Assembly: GCA_024516035.1 (NCBI GenBank)
Contig: CM044961.1
Span: 33,306,853 to 33,370,852 of the forward strand
Direction of reading: 5' to 3'
Length of the DNA: 64,000 bases
From: Bactericera cockerelli
Taxonomy: Eukaryota; Arthropoda; Insecta; Hemiptera; Triozidae
Of the stretch, positions 41,606 to 54,085 are shown in pieces. Every line of letters begins with the position of its first letter. Position 1 is the stretch's first letter. Below the pieces are notes generated by a model. The model was given only the letters and a program-made list of their open reading frames with translations, was not told the origin of the DNA and searched no databases. The position numbers and the translations under genes were made by a program.

Positions 41606-41981
41606 GCATAGACTGTACCCATAACAAAGGTAAGTACCTACATCATAATGATAACATAGATCAAAGCCAACACAGTAAAATGTCCATGATACCTGAGATG
41701 CGATTTTAAATACCTATTTCCAGCTGTCTCGTATGCAATATTGATGCAGTCGGATGCAGTATTGATGCATTGGTATGCAGTACTGAATTATTAATGCAGT
41801 CTTGCCAACACCAGGAGTTATAATTATTTTATTCTGATCCACCATGGTATTTTTAGACATGAATACACAGGCAATCCTGTCCAAGGTTGTGCTTCAAGTA
41901 ATAAAGAGATATTGAGATGTGGTATCACTGATAAACAACCAGGTTTTGATGTTATATTAATGTTACTGAATAGGTATGAGG

Positions 41982-42137
41982 ACCGACCTCAGTGGCTTGA
42001 TCGATAAGGCGGCGGACTTGTAACCTGGAGGTCGGTGGTACAAGTCCCAGTTTTAGCGTAGATTTAGTAAAGCGAGTTTGATAATAGTTGTGGTATCACA
42101 TAAGTGATTAACACAAATACGATAACTTGTTGTTTGT
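41982..42137 (+). repeat. S2 SINE with 15-bp target duplication
   Basis: TGAATAGGTATGAGG stands on both sides (41967-41981, 42138-42152). Full head and body. Copy A near 3790 has no SINE. Confidence 0.92.
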
Positions 42138-42194
42138 TGAATAGGTATGAGGTACGAGATATCACACTCAAGTCATGATTATGATAATATTTTT

Positions 42195-42370
42195 TTTTTT
42201 TTTACAATTTATTTATTTTTTACAAAACAACCAACAACAACAAATTAATAACAATTAAAAAAAAAAACTTAGAAATGTATACAAAAAAATTACAATACTT
42301 TCATTATTATAGGATAAGGAAAGTAAAAATAAAGAACATGATTAATATTTAATTGCAATTGTTTTGTAAT
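42195..42370. repeat. Repeat ending in TTGTTTTGT
   Basis: Orthologue of 3885-4083. Confidence 0.55.
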
Positions 42371-42431
42371 GCCTTAGGCATTCTCTGACACTTAACCCCG
42401 TATGCTACTACTTCTGTATGGTAATAATAAT

Positions 42432-43080
42432 GATTGTTATCTGACCTGGTTGCAGGGTTTTCAGCGAAACCCTTACAATTAACACTGCGACCTAATTAGA
42501 TCTATTGCGACCAGTTGATTCTATTTGGTTTTAACGTCCTGATTGAGATAGATAGTCAGGACGGGGGTTTAACCCTCCGTTTGCTGGGAATCGTACCAGC
42601 ACATTAACCTCACCCAGCCCGGTAGGTCCGGAAATGCCAGACTCACGTGTTTGGAGGAAACAGAATCCAGAAATGTCAAACAGAGCGCGATTAGGTCAGT
42701 GGTTAAGAACTCGCATACCATGCGGAAGGTCCCGGTTCGATCCCCCGTGCCGACAAAAAATTGTATTCTTAATTTGGTTACAATTGTTTGTAAGGGATAT
42801 CTTCTGGTGCGCTCGTGTTGACTTAGCACCTAAATGGGAAGTATTGTGTCACTTCTGGCCCATCAGAGGGGAGGCATACTTACTACGGGATGGGCAGGCT
42901 ACAACACAGACCACAAGCGTCTACAGTAGCTCCTGTTTCATGGCTACGAAATAAAAAGGCTGTAAAACACTCATCTTCATAATAAATAAAAAAGAATTTA
43001 CTTCGAAAAGTCTGCCCCAACCGCGCGGGGATCGAACTCGAGATCTCTTGACTACGAACAGTAGTCTCAACCTTCACGTT
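42432..43080 (-). repeat. S3 SINE split by an S5 SINE
   Basis: Core and tail lie at 42432-42655 and the head at 42995-43080. Copy A has the unbroken SINE at 4152-4474, which shows the order of insertion. Confidence 0.8.
42683..42976 (+). repeat. S5 SINE inserted in an S3 SINE
   Basis: Head GAGCGCGATTAGGTCAGTGG, B-box GGTTCGATCCCC, full body to AAACACTCATCTT. Confidence 0.88.
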
Positions 43081-43262
43081 AGTTAGAATGGTACACACTG
43101 AAGCGATGCTACATACGTTCAATTAATTAACAATTACCTGCCCACATGAACAATTGTACATCACGACACTAATGTCTAATGTCTTTCGCATTGAGCCAAC
43201 AAGTGCGAGGGTTTCACCTATTGGATTCAAGGTTTTGATAGATAATGTACCCATTATCTTAA

Positions 43263-43488
43263 CCCTCGAATGCCTGAATTATTTTTGACTCGTACTTTTC
43301 ATCAAAAGCTCAGAACACGACTGGGGCTGGAAAATTAATGTGATTTAACTAACATTGAGTTAATATGAAAGATAGAAAAGTACACTATAATTCTGATTCA
43401 AATTGTTTAATTTTGTCACAACATGTTTCCTCACAAATTCAAAACTGACCGTTGCTGTGACCATATGGTCACGCTAGGCCTTGGAGGG
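43263..43488. mobile_element. TTAA MITE, 226 bp
   Basis: Flanked by TTAA (43259-43262, 43489-43492). Ends CCCTCGAATGCCT and (inverse) CCCTCCAAGGCCT match closely. Contains the perfect 16-bp palindrome GTGACCATATGGTCAC at 43457-43472. Copy A has one TTAA at 4949-4952. PiggyBac type is likely from the TTAA and CCC start. Confidence 0.85.
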
Positions 43489-43492
43489 TTAA

Positions 43493-44164
43493 AATAGAAG
43501 GCGAAGCTTGATGTTAATAATTGGGATAGTAATATAAAGGACCCATAATAAGAAAAAGGTATTAAGAGAGGCATTAAGAAATTGGTCTTGGCAGCTACTG
43601 AATTAGTTGAAGGCTTCATTCTATGAAGGCGAAAGAGAAGGTCAAAATCTATGAACAGAGGTGTTGCCAAAATTGAGGTGTTGTACTTTAAATACAGAAT
43701 GACATATTTTAAATTAGACTTTTAAGAACATAAGAACATCTTTTGCGTTTGTCTTACAACTAGGAAGTTGGCAATCGGTTTGTCTTAAGGCAAAGGAGAT
43801 GTTCTTAAATCTACTCGATCCCTGAGACATCTATTTCGTTTTTGGTAAGTACTTTGATTTTTTTTCTCAATCTGTAGGTACATAGAGTAGAAACCAAAAA
43901 TGTTATCAGCTCTATTTCGAAAACGACGACCGAAAAAATACTTTCTATATTTGTTAGGTAATACCTAGAAAGTAACAAAAATACACATTTTAGAGTCACC
44001 AACCTACGAGTATTGTAGAGTTTCAAAATTACACCAGAGGAGTATTTTAGAGTCATTAACTTACACCAACTTTGAACTGTTAGCGTAATGGGACTCTCTG
44101 TCTCGAGCCAACAGTCTAAATAAAGCACTTCTCTATGTACACCAAAGAAGTATGTATAGTTTTA
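43493..44164. other. Unique spacer
   Basis: Collinear with 5181-5800. The short repeat of 30456-30528 occurs inverted at 44056-44128. No gene. Confidence 0.4.
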
Positions 44165-44455
44165 TATGTGGTGAAGCACAAGGCCTCTTCACAATTTTTG
44201 TGGGTAGCGCAGCATTACTAAGAGCCTCCTTTACTTTTTCGAATTATTCTATTACATTAATTTCTTTTTACTCTGGTAATGCCGCCACTGGTCGTTACTC
44301 ATACAAGTAACTACTCATTTTTTCTCACGAGGTATGAGTGGACCCCGAACAGTCCGAACACCCAAGTACAGGCAGAAAAAATCCTGCCGGCGATCGAACC
44401 CAGGTCACCGTGCGTGCAATGCCTAGCGCGCTAACTCACTCTGCCACGGTGACTA
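44165..44455 (-). repeat. S7 SINE
   Basis: Minus strand head GTAGTCACCGTGGCAGAGTG, B-box-like GGGTTCGATCGCC, and full body. Confidence 0.78.
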
Positions 44456-44469
44456 CTCTTAAGCAGTTG

Positions 44470-44706
44470 TCTCGGTAGAGGACTATAAACAGAGAACAGA
44501 CTTTCCAACCTTTACAAGCCAGGCTAGCTTGCAGTTTCCTATGGGTTTAACGGCTTATAAATAAAAGTCCAAGTCCTCATGATGGGTGATCGCACATAGA
44601 AATATGTGGTTCAGGACGAGCCAACTTTGAAATAAAGTTGGCTGAAGACCATCACTCACCCCTCCAGCTGTAGCCAAGCTGGCTACAACAACAACAACAA
44701 CAACTC
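44470..44706 (+). repeat. S9 repeat with (CAA)n tail
   Basis: Contains the hairpin CCAACTTTGAAATAAAGTTGG and ends CCAAGCTGGCTACAACAACA. The 3' triplet tail suggests a retroposon; no pol III boxes found. Confidence 0.6.
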
Positions 44707-44995
44707 TTAAGCACTACTCTTAGAATAGTATTTAAAATAATATAATATATTGTATCTCGATGTTTTTCTCTATGTGTACTGTAAACTATCCTTAATTTGA
44801 GAATATTATTATCTATTAATTACAACTACTCCCTACAGCAAAGAAGTATAGTAAAAGTCTCCGACCTGCAACAGAGGAGTATTGTAGAATCCCCATCATG
44901 CAGAGCACTTCCTCTTCTTCTTCCCGGTATATCCTCAAGGACACCCAGTTACCTGTCAGGTCTCCCGCCTGTAATTTCACGACCGAGGAGGAGCT

Positions 44996-45125
44996 CAAAA
45001 TATCCTGAGACCCTCTATGCAGGGTCTCTACTATATCCACTGAGTTAGATACCACAGGACTTGTTCAGTATGTTCAGGACCAGTGGCGAAGTTAAGAGAA
45101 GGAAGAAGGTGGTAGATCCGGGGAT
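44996..45125. repeat. Single unit of the 129-bp minisatellite
   Basis: Copy A' counterpart of the ten-unit array at 6769-7975. Confidence 0.8.
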
Positions 45126-45400
45126 CTATAGTATAGTAGTGCTTTATTTAGACTGTCGGCTCGAGACAGGTGAGGCTGGCACTTCCGTGAGGCTGGAATT
45201 TCCGGCACTACCCAGGCTTAGTGAGGTTACTGTGGGTTGCTGGTACAATTCCCAGCGAATGGAGTTTAAAACCTCCGTCCTGACTATCTACCTTAATCAG
45301 GACGTTAAAACCAACAACTGAACTGGTCACAATAGATCTAATTCGGTCGCAGTGTTAATTGTCAGGGTTTCACTGAAAACCCTGATAATAATTACTAGTA
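45126..45400 (+). repeat. Short repeat joined to a headless S3 SINE
   Basis: 45126-45168 matches 30466-30510. S3 core and tail follow to 45400. Confidence 0.7.
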
Positions 45401-46785
45401 TTAGCTCAGATCCACCACTGGCGGGCAGGTTCCACAATCCACAATCACAAGGATCAGGGTTCCTCCCCTTCTTCACAGGTAGAATATTACGCTAACCTAC
45501 CACAATCACATTCCTCAAGCATACAAAAATCCTTTACAAATATTCACTTTACAAAGGATATACGTACATCCTTTACAAACGTTATCCTACACAAAGAATA
45601 CAAACATTATACAAGTAATTCCACCGTATGCAAAGGATAGAATTTGATAGAAACAGTTTAAAATCCAATACAAACGGTATGCTTCACAAAAGACACAAAC
45701 ATTCTATCCTAAAGCTATCCTCAAGATTTAGACCATAGAGCACCTGACTCCAATACAGGATGTTTAAAAAATTCAATAATTTCACCAAAGGAAAAAAAAA
45801 TCCTCCTGTCTACATGCTGACCCCTTAAGTTTGGAAAAAGATGTATAGAAGACACTCTGTATAAATTCTATCCTTTTCAAAATATAGACCCCAGTGCACC
45901 TGACCCAAAAATATTTTAGAATCGCAATCTCCAATTCCAGGAAACTACAACAGGTTCCTCCGCCCCGAGTTATCCTAATTCTAGTTCCTGGAATCAATTA
46001 GGTGATATGTTGATATCCTAGAATCGATCAAGTGCTTTCTCTTCGATCAAGTCGGGGAGGATCTTGCTATCGTCCTTCTGCCATGCCAAGGACTAGGGAA
46101 CTCTGTAACCTTTTAACAGAAAACAGGTTACACTGTCTTTCAAAGGACCTAGGAGAACAGGTTCCAAACGAGGGAGGGTCTCTTTAACCCAGATGAAAGA
46201 GAATTTACTTTTGATCCATCCACCATAATACAATCTAGATATTGCAGAACTGAAGGGACTGGAATTTTTTTCTCTTCTAATTATGTTTTTCTTAAGATGT
46301 TATTTTCACTAAAAAGAGGTAAACTAGGCAAAGGAATTTTCTCTTATACCCTAGTTTTTCTTGTAGAGAGGTTATTTTCTCTTCTAAGAAGTACCTAAAT
46401 TTGACCTGGAATTTTTTCCCTTCAATACTGACCCTGATTCTTACAGCTAGATATGGACGATTTTCGGACTCCGTTGTGGCCGCTTACATTCAAGAGCATG
46501 GTTAGATTATTTTACGAGGTACTGGCTCTACCCCATGGTCCAGGAGGGTATAGGCTTTTGTTCTCACACTAACACGGCAACGCCATGGATGTAAAGATAA
46601 AGTTCCCTGAAGTAATGCGAAAGCCGTTTCGGGTCACAAGAACTTTTTCTTTTCTTTTTACGCTACTCTACAATATGAGGCATTGCTGTACATAATTTCG
46701 GGTCTATATTCGCCGCCACCAGTTTTGAGATACCTTAAGCTAGCTTAAACTCGTACACTTTTGTACTATTCCGTTTCATACCCGG
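45401..46785. other. Unique block, orthologue of 8665-10086
   Basis: No gene recognised. Confidence 0.45.
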
Positions 46786-46975
46786 CCTGTCCCGGTAGCT
46801 CAGTGGTCAAAGCGTCTAACTTGTAATTCAGAGGTCGCGAGTTCGAAAGCCAGCCGGGACAAGTTATCTTCCCGTTGGGGATTTTGACCACACAATACGT
46901 TTTGGACTTACTGCTGGAATAATGGGACTCATAAGTCCTAATCGGGTAGTATAAATAAGGCGCTATTATTATTAT
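46786..46975 (+). repeat. S4 SINE
   Basis: CCCGGTAGCTCAGTGGTCAA head. Orthologue of 10087-10280. Confidence 0.85.
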
Positions 46976-47514
46976 ACGAGGCACACAGTAGCCGAAGCAA
47001 GGACCATACGGTATCTGGGCTCTTGGTCATTGGTCGGTGAAGACATGCCAAGTAAAGTATGCTTCCTGCCAGACCAGGCGAGTCCGTATTAATTACCTAC
47101 ACGCTGTTACGAAAATATGGTAGCCACTTGTGTGTCTTAGCTAGTAGCTACAGACTGTTCGGGAAGTAACGCAAACACTTCCAAGAAGGTTAAAATTCCA
47201 ACAGAGGAGTAAGGAAAGTAAAAAGGGAAGCTATGATAGCGCACTGTCTATGCCTATTGCTTTAGAGAACTTGTAATGCCTCGAATCAGTCCCCTAAAAT
47301 CGGCCATCTTGGTTCGTTTAATACAGAGGAAATCACAACAATAACAAATCGATTTTACTCCTTATAATATACTTTTGAAGGTAATACCGATAGCCATATT
47401 GGATAGTATGTTATGGGACAGATTTATATACGTTAGAACTTCTCCATTACTTACTCTTCCGTGACCAAAACAAACAGTTACAGAATTGGTAGACCCAAAT
47501 GTAAACAAACATCC
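46976..47514. other. Unique spacer
   Basis: Orthologue of 10281-10817; nothing recognised. Confidence 0.4.
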
Positions 47515-47724
47515 GCCAGCATCGATGGCGCGTTGAATGCACCCGTTGGATCACTAAAGTTAAACGACGTCTAGCGAGGTGAAGACTTCGTGATGCTGGC
47601 ATTCCGGCCCAACCCAGACTGGGTGAGGTTAATGTGCATAGAAGGTTTGTGAGTTTCCTGCGAATGGAGGGTGACACCCCCGTTGTGATGTGATCACAAC
47701 GTAGTTGTAAGCAACGTTAAAGAA
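47515..47724 (+). repeat. S6 (5S-derived) SINE
   Basis: Orthologue of 10818-11026. Confidence 0.85.
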
Positions 47725-47991
47725 AAAAAAAAAGACAATAATAATTTAAAATAATAAAAAATTACCGTTAAAGCCGGAACTAGAAGTATTTCAGAATTGG
47801 TAAACCCAAACGTAAACAAACATCCTGTTGAGAATACATGGCTAAATAACGAGCGTATCAATTACCTACCAAATAATTTATCTACTTCTGGCCTGAGTCT
47901 TCACGTATCGCTAGGGTCCTTGACTCACAGGCCAAATAATTCACTAGGTAATAACATACCTATGTATATACATATGAGCTGGTGCATACAA

Positions 47992-48396
47992 GGTGTCTAG
48001 TTTTATTTTTTTAGAAAAATTTAGAATCAACTCCAGGAGACATTCTGAGACTGAAATAATCTTAGACAATTTTTCGAAAAATTAAGCACTCGATAAAAAA
48101 GCTTCCACCTGAAAAATAAACTCGAACTTGTTGAAAATGAGTGATACTGGTTCTTTGTTTTTGTTTGTGATGTCTTTGTTTGTGATAATTATTTAGTAAA
48201 ATTTCCAAGGAAATACTCAAAATACCTAACATTTTGTAAATATTTGCATTCAAAACTGAGTTATTATTTTGTTTGTATCTCCACTAGAGCGCATTTTTTG
48301 AAAAATGATCTGAGTAATTTTTTCTATTAGGATGTCCCCTAGAATAGATTCTGAATTTTTTCTAAAATAAAACGTGGACACCCGGTATACATATGA
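47992..48396. mobile_element. Tc/mariner-type MITE, uninterrupted
   Basis: Long imperfect inverted repeats (CAAGGTGTCTAGTTTTATT; inverse of right end CCGGGTGTCCACGTTTTAT) next to TA. Empty-of-insert form of 11287-12780. Confidence 0.7.
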
Positions 48397-51300
48397 TCAC
48401 AGATAGGAACCTCCTCTAGAAATAGCCATACATCAGAAAGACGAATGAATTACAGCTTTTATGATTGCAATCTTTCGTACTTCCATTCGACTTGAGGGAT
48501 ATTGCCAAATACTCGCATCGCGTTTGTTTACATAACCGAGGTAATTACCATGGCAACAGAGATGGTTGTTGTCATGGTAACGTGAGAGGAGGTAATTAGA
48601 TTCTGATTACCTGAGCTTTGTATAAACACTTTGGATATTAGTGCATGTCCGTGGACTCGAGTTTGTTGTGTTTGACAGAGGATAAGAAGATATAAATTAT
48701 TTTAACCAGCACATTAATTATGTTTTTTACAAAATGTACTTGTCCATACCCATAAGTTTTAAAAATTTAATTTTCCCAAATGGTTTTTAATTTTCCCGGC
48801 CTAGTAGGGAAAATCCAAAGGGGGGTAAGGGGTCCTTTTAATGCCCCCCAATTCCATTTTTAGGTTTTTTCCTTATTTAAATTTTGGGTTTTGACCCCAT
48901 TTTTTAAAAGGGCCCCCTTTAAATTAGGGGTAAAAAATGCCCCCAAAGCCCTTAACCAAACCGCCCCTTGGGGGAAAGTTTTCCTTTCCCACCTGAAAGG
49001 ATTTTAATTTTTAATATTTTAAAAACCTTTTAATGCCGGAACAGGAAAGAAATAATAAAATTTTTATACCGTCGAACTTATTAAAAATATGAAAGAACTC
49101 AAAAAGGAACAAATTTTTTTTTTTTTTTTTTTATTAAAGAGGTTTTCCCTTTAAGAGAAGGGAATTTGACCTGAAAATTGTTCTCGATTTTTGACTTTTA
49201 TTATTAAAAGGGCTTTTTAAAGTTACCCTATTTGGGGTGTTTAATTTTTAAAAGGGGGCACAAAAAACTTGGGAAGAGTTTTTTACTAAAACAACCAGGT
49301 CAGATAATAATATAAAGGGTTTTTGGAAAAAATAAATATGGGGCCCGCCTCGGGGTAAACCAAATTTTTTATGCATTGGACCGGGATTCGAAAAACCCCC
49401 CCAAACCCAACCCGGAATTGGGCTAGGGCTTACAAAAACCCCCCCAACCCCCAAACAAGGGGCTGCGCCCCAACAAAACCGCCCGCGTCCAAGGGGCGAA
49501 TTTTGGTAAAAATTCCCCCGGGGGTTTCCCCTCCCAAACTCCCCCCGGAATTTAAAAATTTTGGGCTTTAAAAGGACAATTTTAAAAATTTCCCCCATTT
49601 AAAAAAAAAGGGTAAAACCTGGGGGGGAAAATTCCCCCGATGGTTTAAACCACAGAAAAAAACCAAAAAAAAGGGGTTTTTGGAATATTTTAACCCAAAT
49701 TTTTAAAATGGGGCCTTTTTTTTTTATATAAGGTTTTAATAAAATACGAATAACCCTTTCCTTTGGTTTAATTAAGGGTTGTAAAATTTTTAAATTTTTT
49801 TTCCATTCCTTTTTTTTTTTAAAAAATTAACAAAACAAAAAATCCAAAAAAAAAACCCTTGGGTATTAAAAAAAAAGAAAATTATTTAAAATAAATGAAG
49901 GGGGGAAAAAGCCTTGGGTTTTATTATTTGGAAATAAATAAAAGGCCCTGCCTTGGGTAATTTCCCGGGGATTTAAAATTACAAATAAGGCCATTGCCCC
50001 GGGTTTTTTAAAAATAAAGGGGGGTAAAAATTTAAATTTTTTATTTTCCTTCCTCGTTCCCCTTAAAAAAAAAAAGGGGCCCCCCAAGGGAAAAAAAAGG
50101 TTGCCTACAACCTTTAAAAAACAATTTTTTTCCCGTACCCGTTTAAAAATCGGGGGAAAATTTCCAAAGAACCCTTTAATTTGGGTTAATTAAATATTTT
50201 TTTAAAAAGGGGGGGAATTTTCAACCCCGGAAATTTTGAACCCCTTCAAAAAAAAACCCGGGGGAAAATTCATTTCCCCCTCAATTAATCCCGCTAAATC
50301 CTTTTTTGGTTTAACATAAACAAAGGAAATTACCCGAGAGGGCCTTTTGGTTGTTTTGAAAACCGGTTTTCCCCCCAAAAATGTTTTTGAAAAACCCTCT
50401 CCTGATGGGGAAAAATGGACAAAAATTTTTTTTTTAAAAAAGGGTGGAAGGGGGAAACCCCAGAAGGAAAAAAAAAAAAACCCTTAAAAAAACAAAAAGT
50501 TTGGCCAAAAATTTTAAAATTTAAAAAAAATTTTTTTTCCCCTGGGGACAAACCCCTTGGACCCCCTTCCCTGGAAGGCGGTGGTTAACCCGGAGCTTAA
50601 ATTTTAAATTTGGAAAAAGAAAAAAACCTTTTTTTTTTTAAAAACCCCGGGGGAAGACCAAACGGGTTTTTTTGAAAGGGGTTTTTTCCCCCCCCAAAAA
50701 AAAAATACCAAAAAAACCCCCCCCAACCATTTCCCAAAACCCAAAAAGAGGCCGGGTATTTTTTATTATTATATTTTAAATGGGCCGTTTTTACATAATT
50801 TTTTAAAAGTTTTTAAAGGGGTTGGACCAAATAAATTTTTTTGGTTTTTTCTACCAAAAAAACGGAGTAAACCTTTTAATTAAATTTTTTTAAAACCCCT
50901 TCTTTATTTTTTAACCAAAAAAAACAACCCAACCCAAAAAATTAATTCCCCCGGGAAAATTTAAAAAAAAACTTAAAATTTTTGTACAAAAAAATTAAAA
51001 AAATTTAAATTATTTAGTTTATTTTGTTTTTTATTATTCGGGGCAAAATGCCCTTTTTGGAAATTTTTATTTAAAATTTTTTGTCAAAACCCCCCTTTTA
51101 AAAAAATAAAAAAAAGGGACCCTTTTAAATTGAAAATAATCTCATATTAAACAGAAAAAACTCCCAAATAACCCCCAAACCACCATTTTGTTTTTCCAGG
51201 GTTTCCAAAATAAAGAATAAAAAAGCCGAATTTATTCCCAAAAATTTTTTGTCCAAAAATTTTTCCAAAAAATTCCCATCCCGTCCTGCCATAAAATTTA

Positions 51301-52925
51301 AAACCCCAAAAAGGGCCCCCATTAAAATCAAACCTCAGCGGTTTCGGGCTCGATTCACCCCTTTAAAATACCCCTAGTTCATTTTCCCCTCGGGAATTTT
51401 AAGGGGGAACCCCCCCACCAAAAAATTTAAAACTTGAAATTTGGTTTTTAAATTACCCCCCCCTTTGTGGTTTTCCCCCCATAAATTGGGTTTTTTTTCC
51501 GGGCCCCTCAGGGGGGGTAGGAAACGGTAAACCCGAAAAAGTTTTTCCCCCAAACTCCTGTTTTATCTACGAAAAAAAAAAAACCTTAAAAAAACAAAAC
51601 CCCTCTTAAAAAAAAAAAAAAAAAAAAACCCCACAAAACTTAAAAAATTTTAAACTTTAATTAAACCCCTTTTGTAAAGAAAGCCATCAAGGGGTCAAAT
51701 GGAATGGGCCGGATGGCCCCAAAAGGGTTTTTTAAAAGAAAGGGAAAAAATTGCCCTGCCAAAAAAAGAGTAAATGAAAACACTTTTGGGCCCCAGGGGG
51801 GAATAGGGGTGGAAAAAGGTTTAAAATTTGGTTTTTTTTTAAAAAAATTTTTTTTTTTAAAATTTGGGGAATTCCCCGGTTTTGGCCAAAAAAGTTTAAT
51901 AAAAAAAAAAAAAAATACCTTTTTAAAGAAAAATTTAAAATTTCAAAATTAAGTCTTTAAACCGAAATAACCAAAATTAAAAAATTTTATGTATTTAATA
52001 AAAAAAAAAAAAACAAATTTTTAAAAAATTTAAATTTTTCCCAATGTAAAATTAAAACCTATTAATTTTTCCAAAAATTAGTTTAAAATTTTAAAAGACC
52101 TGGAAAAAAAACGGTGGTTTCCAAAAGTCCCGGTTTAGGGGAAAATTAAAGGTGTTTTTGGGCATTTTTTTTTGCGAAAAATGGCGGAAATTTTAATTTT
52201 AAAAAAAATTTTCAAAATTTGTTTAAATTTAAATTTTTTTGAAAAATTGCTGTCAAAATCCGGAAACTTTGGTTGCACAAAAAAAAAATACTCAAACTTT
52301 TGGCAAATCTTAGAAAAAAAAAAAAACGTCGATTTTTTTTCATTCTAACTGGCCAACAGGGCTTGGTCACTTGGTTCTTGGTTTCCAAATCGGGTGTCGC
52401 TCTTGCTTGTCCAGGTATTCTTAAGGTTCGAACCTAGAACCACCCATTCTTGGGGAAAATTTCTTGGTAGACAGGGGCGGACGGAAATTCAAAGGGGGGG
52501 GAAGGCGTCCCGTCCTTTATAAATTTATTTAAGGGATTATAATAATAAATTTTATTTTATTAAAAAAAAAATAATAATAATCCGCAGAACGGACGAATTT
52601 AGGGGTCAACCCTTTTAAATACCTAGTTAAAATTTAATGACAAGGAAAAAGAGTAAAAATAAAACTTACAAGGGGAAAAAAAAATTTCAAAAGTAAAAAT
52701 TTTATCCAGTAAAATTTTCAAAAAGGGACAGATTAAAACAAAAATTTTTATTTTTGGTTTTTACCTTACTTGAAAAATTTTTTTTATACCAGTCTTAAAA
52801 CAAAACTTGAATAAAATATTTAAAAAAAAAATAAAAAATAGGAGAGATGTTTTGAAAAAGTAAAAAGGTTAAAACTAATAGATTCATGTGAAAAAAAGAC
52901 GAGGAAATTTTTTATAATTAAATTT

Positions 52926-53335
52926 CCCCTGTCCCGGTTAGTGTTTTAAACCAAAATCTTTTAACCCAAAGGGGATTCCAGGGTGGGGTTTATTTAATAA
53001 GGGACTTTAATAGTCCTAACGGCAGTATAAAAAAAGGGATATTATTATTAACATTATCACACACCTCTATTAAATCTTTTTTGAGACCGTTTGATTCAAA
53101 AAAATTTTATTTTAACTCCTGATTGAGAATCCCGGAAAGGAAGACCTTCCCGTCCTGGGGAAATTTGCGGGGGTCGACCAATACCCCATTTAAACCCACC
53201 CACCCGGGGAGGGTAGGAAATGCAGCTTTTTCGTTTTTCGGAGGAACGAAAAATCTGCCCCAATCGGGAATCGAACTAAGGATCCTGGACTACGGGGATA
53301 GTCACAGCCGTACCCACGGAGGGTAGCCAAAACCC
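52926..53335. repeat. Degraded S4 then S3 SINEs
   Basis: Counterparts of 25801-25955 (plus) and 25978-26233 (minus). About 400 bp before them (52520-52925) has no partner in the clean copy. Confidence 0.6.
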
Positions 53336-53877
53336 CCATTATAAAACAGGATTTGAAAGGGTTTCTAGCCCATTGCAAAAAAAGCCCCAAATCGGGGGGT
53401 TTTAACCCTCCTTTACTGGGGTCGTACCAGTACCCAAATTAACCTCATCCACCGGGGAGGGGCGGGAAAGCCAGCTATTAATTTCGCCCCTAATAGTTTT
53501 TGGGCCCCCTATCGGGTACGCCACTGAACCTCATCTCACTTCACCTGTTTCCTCTCTCCTTTTCCTAAGAAGGCATTCTTCCTAGTCTTTCCCCTCCTCT
53601 CCCTCTCTCTCTTCTCCTTCTCCCCTCCCCTCACTCTTCATGTCTATGGTACTTTCCCTGCTTTCTTTACATTTTTTTCAAGACTTTAAGTCTCAACTTT
53701 CTATTTCATCTGATTCAAGTTTGGAAACTATTTCCAAACTTCCCAAGTTTTTTTTTTTTTTAAAAATTTAATATATTTTTTTTTTACGAATTGGCGCGTA
53801 TTGAGGTAAAAAACTCCTGGGATTTTAAACAGAATTAACAAAAAACACACCAATTTTTAAACTAAAAAATATTTTTT

Positions 53878-54085
53878 TTGGTTTAACTCGCTTTCAACCA
53901 CAATTTGGGCATATCACGGCGAGGGTGTTAACGCCCCTTCGTAACGCCCCCTGCTACCCACTTTAAACCTCACCCTCCCCGGGTTTGCCAGAATTTCCCC
54001 AGAAATACACGGGGTTTAACCCCCGAAAAATTTTGTTTAAAAAAAAAACCCCAATCTTAAATTTCCCGGGAGGGGTTGTTTAGCT
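53878..54085 (-). repeat. Degraded S6 SINE
   Basis: Counterpart of 26826-26992. Confidence 0.5.

Larger units (their letters stand above)
38908..48756. other. Copy A' of the duplicated block
   Basis: Second copy of 1-13127, collinear and clean. It lacks the mariner, the 8-bp-TSD element, most of the 129-bp minisatellite, the TTAA element at 11.7 kb and several SINEs of copy A. It carries extra S2, S5 and S7 SINEs and a TTAA MITE of its own. Homology stops at 48756, exactly where copy A continues into an S1 SINE and where this copy passes into low-quality sequence. Confidence 0.9.
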
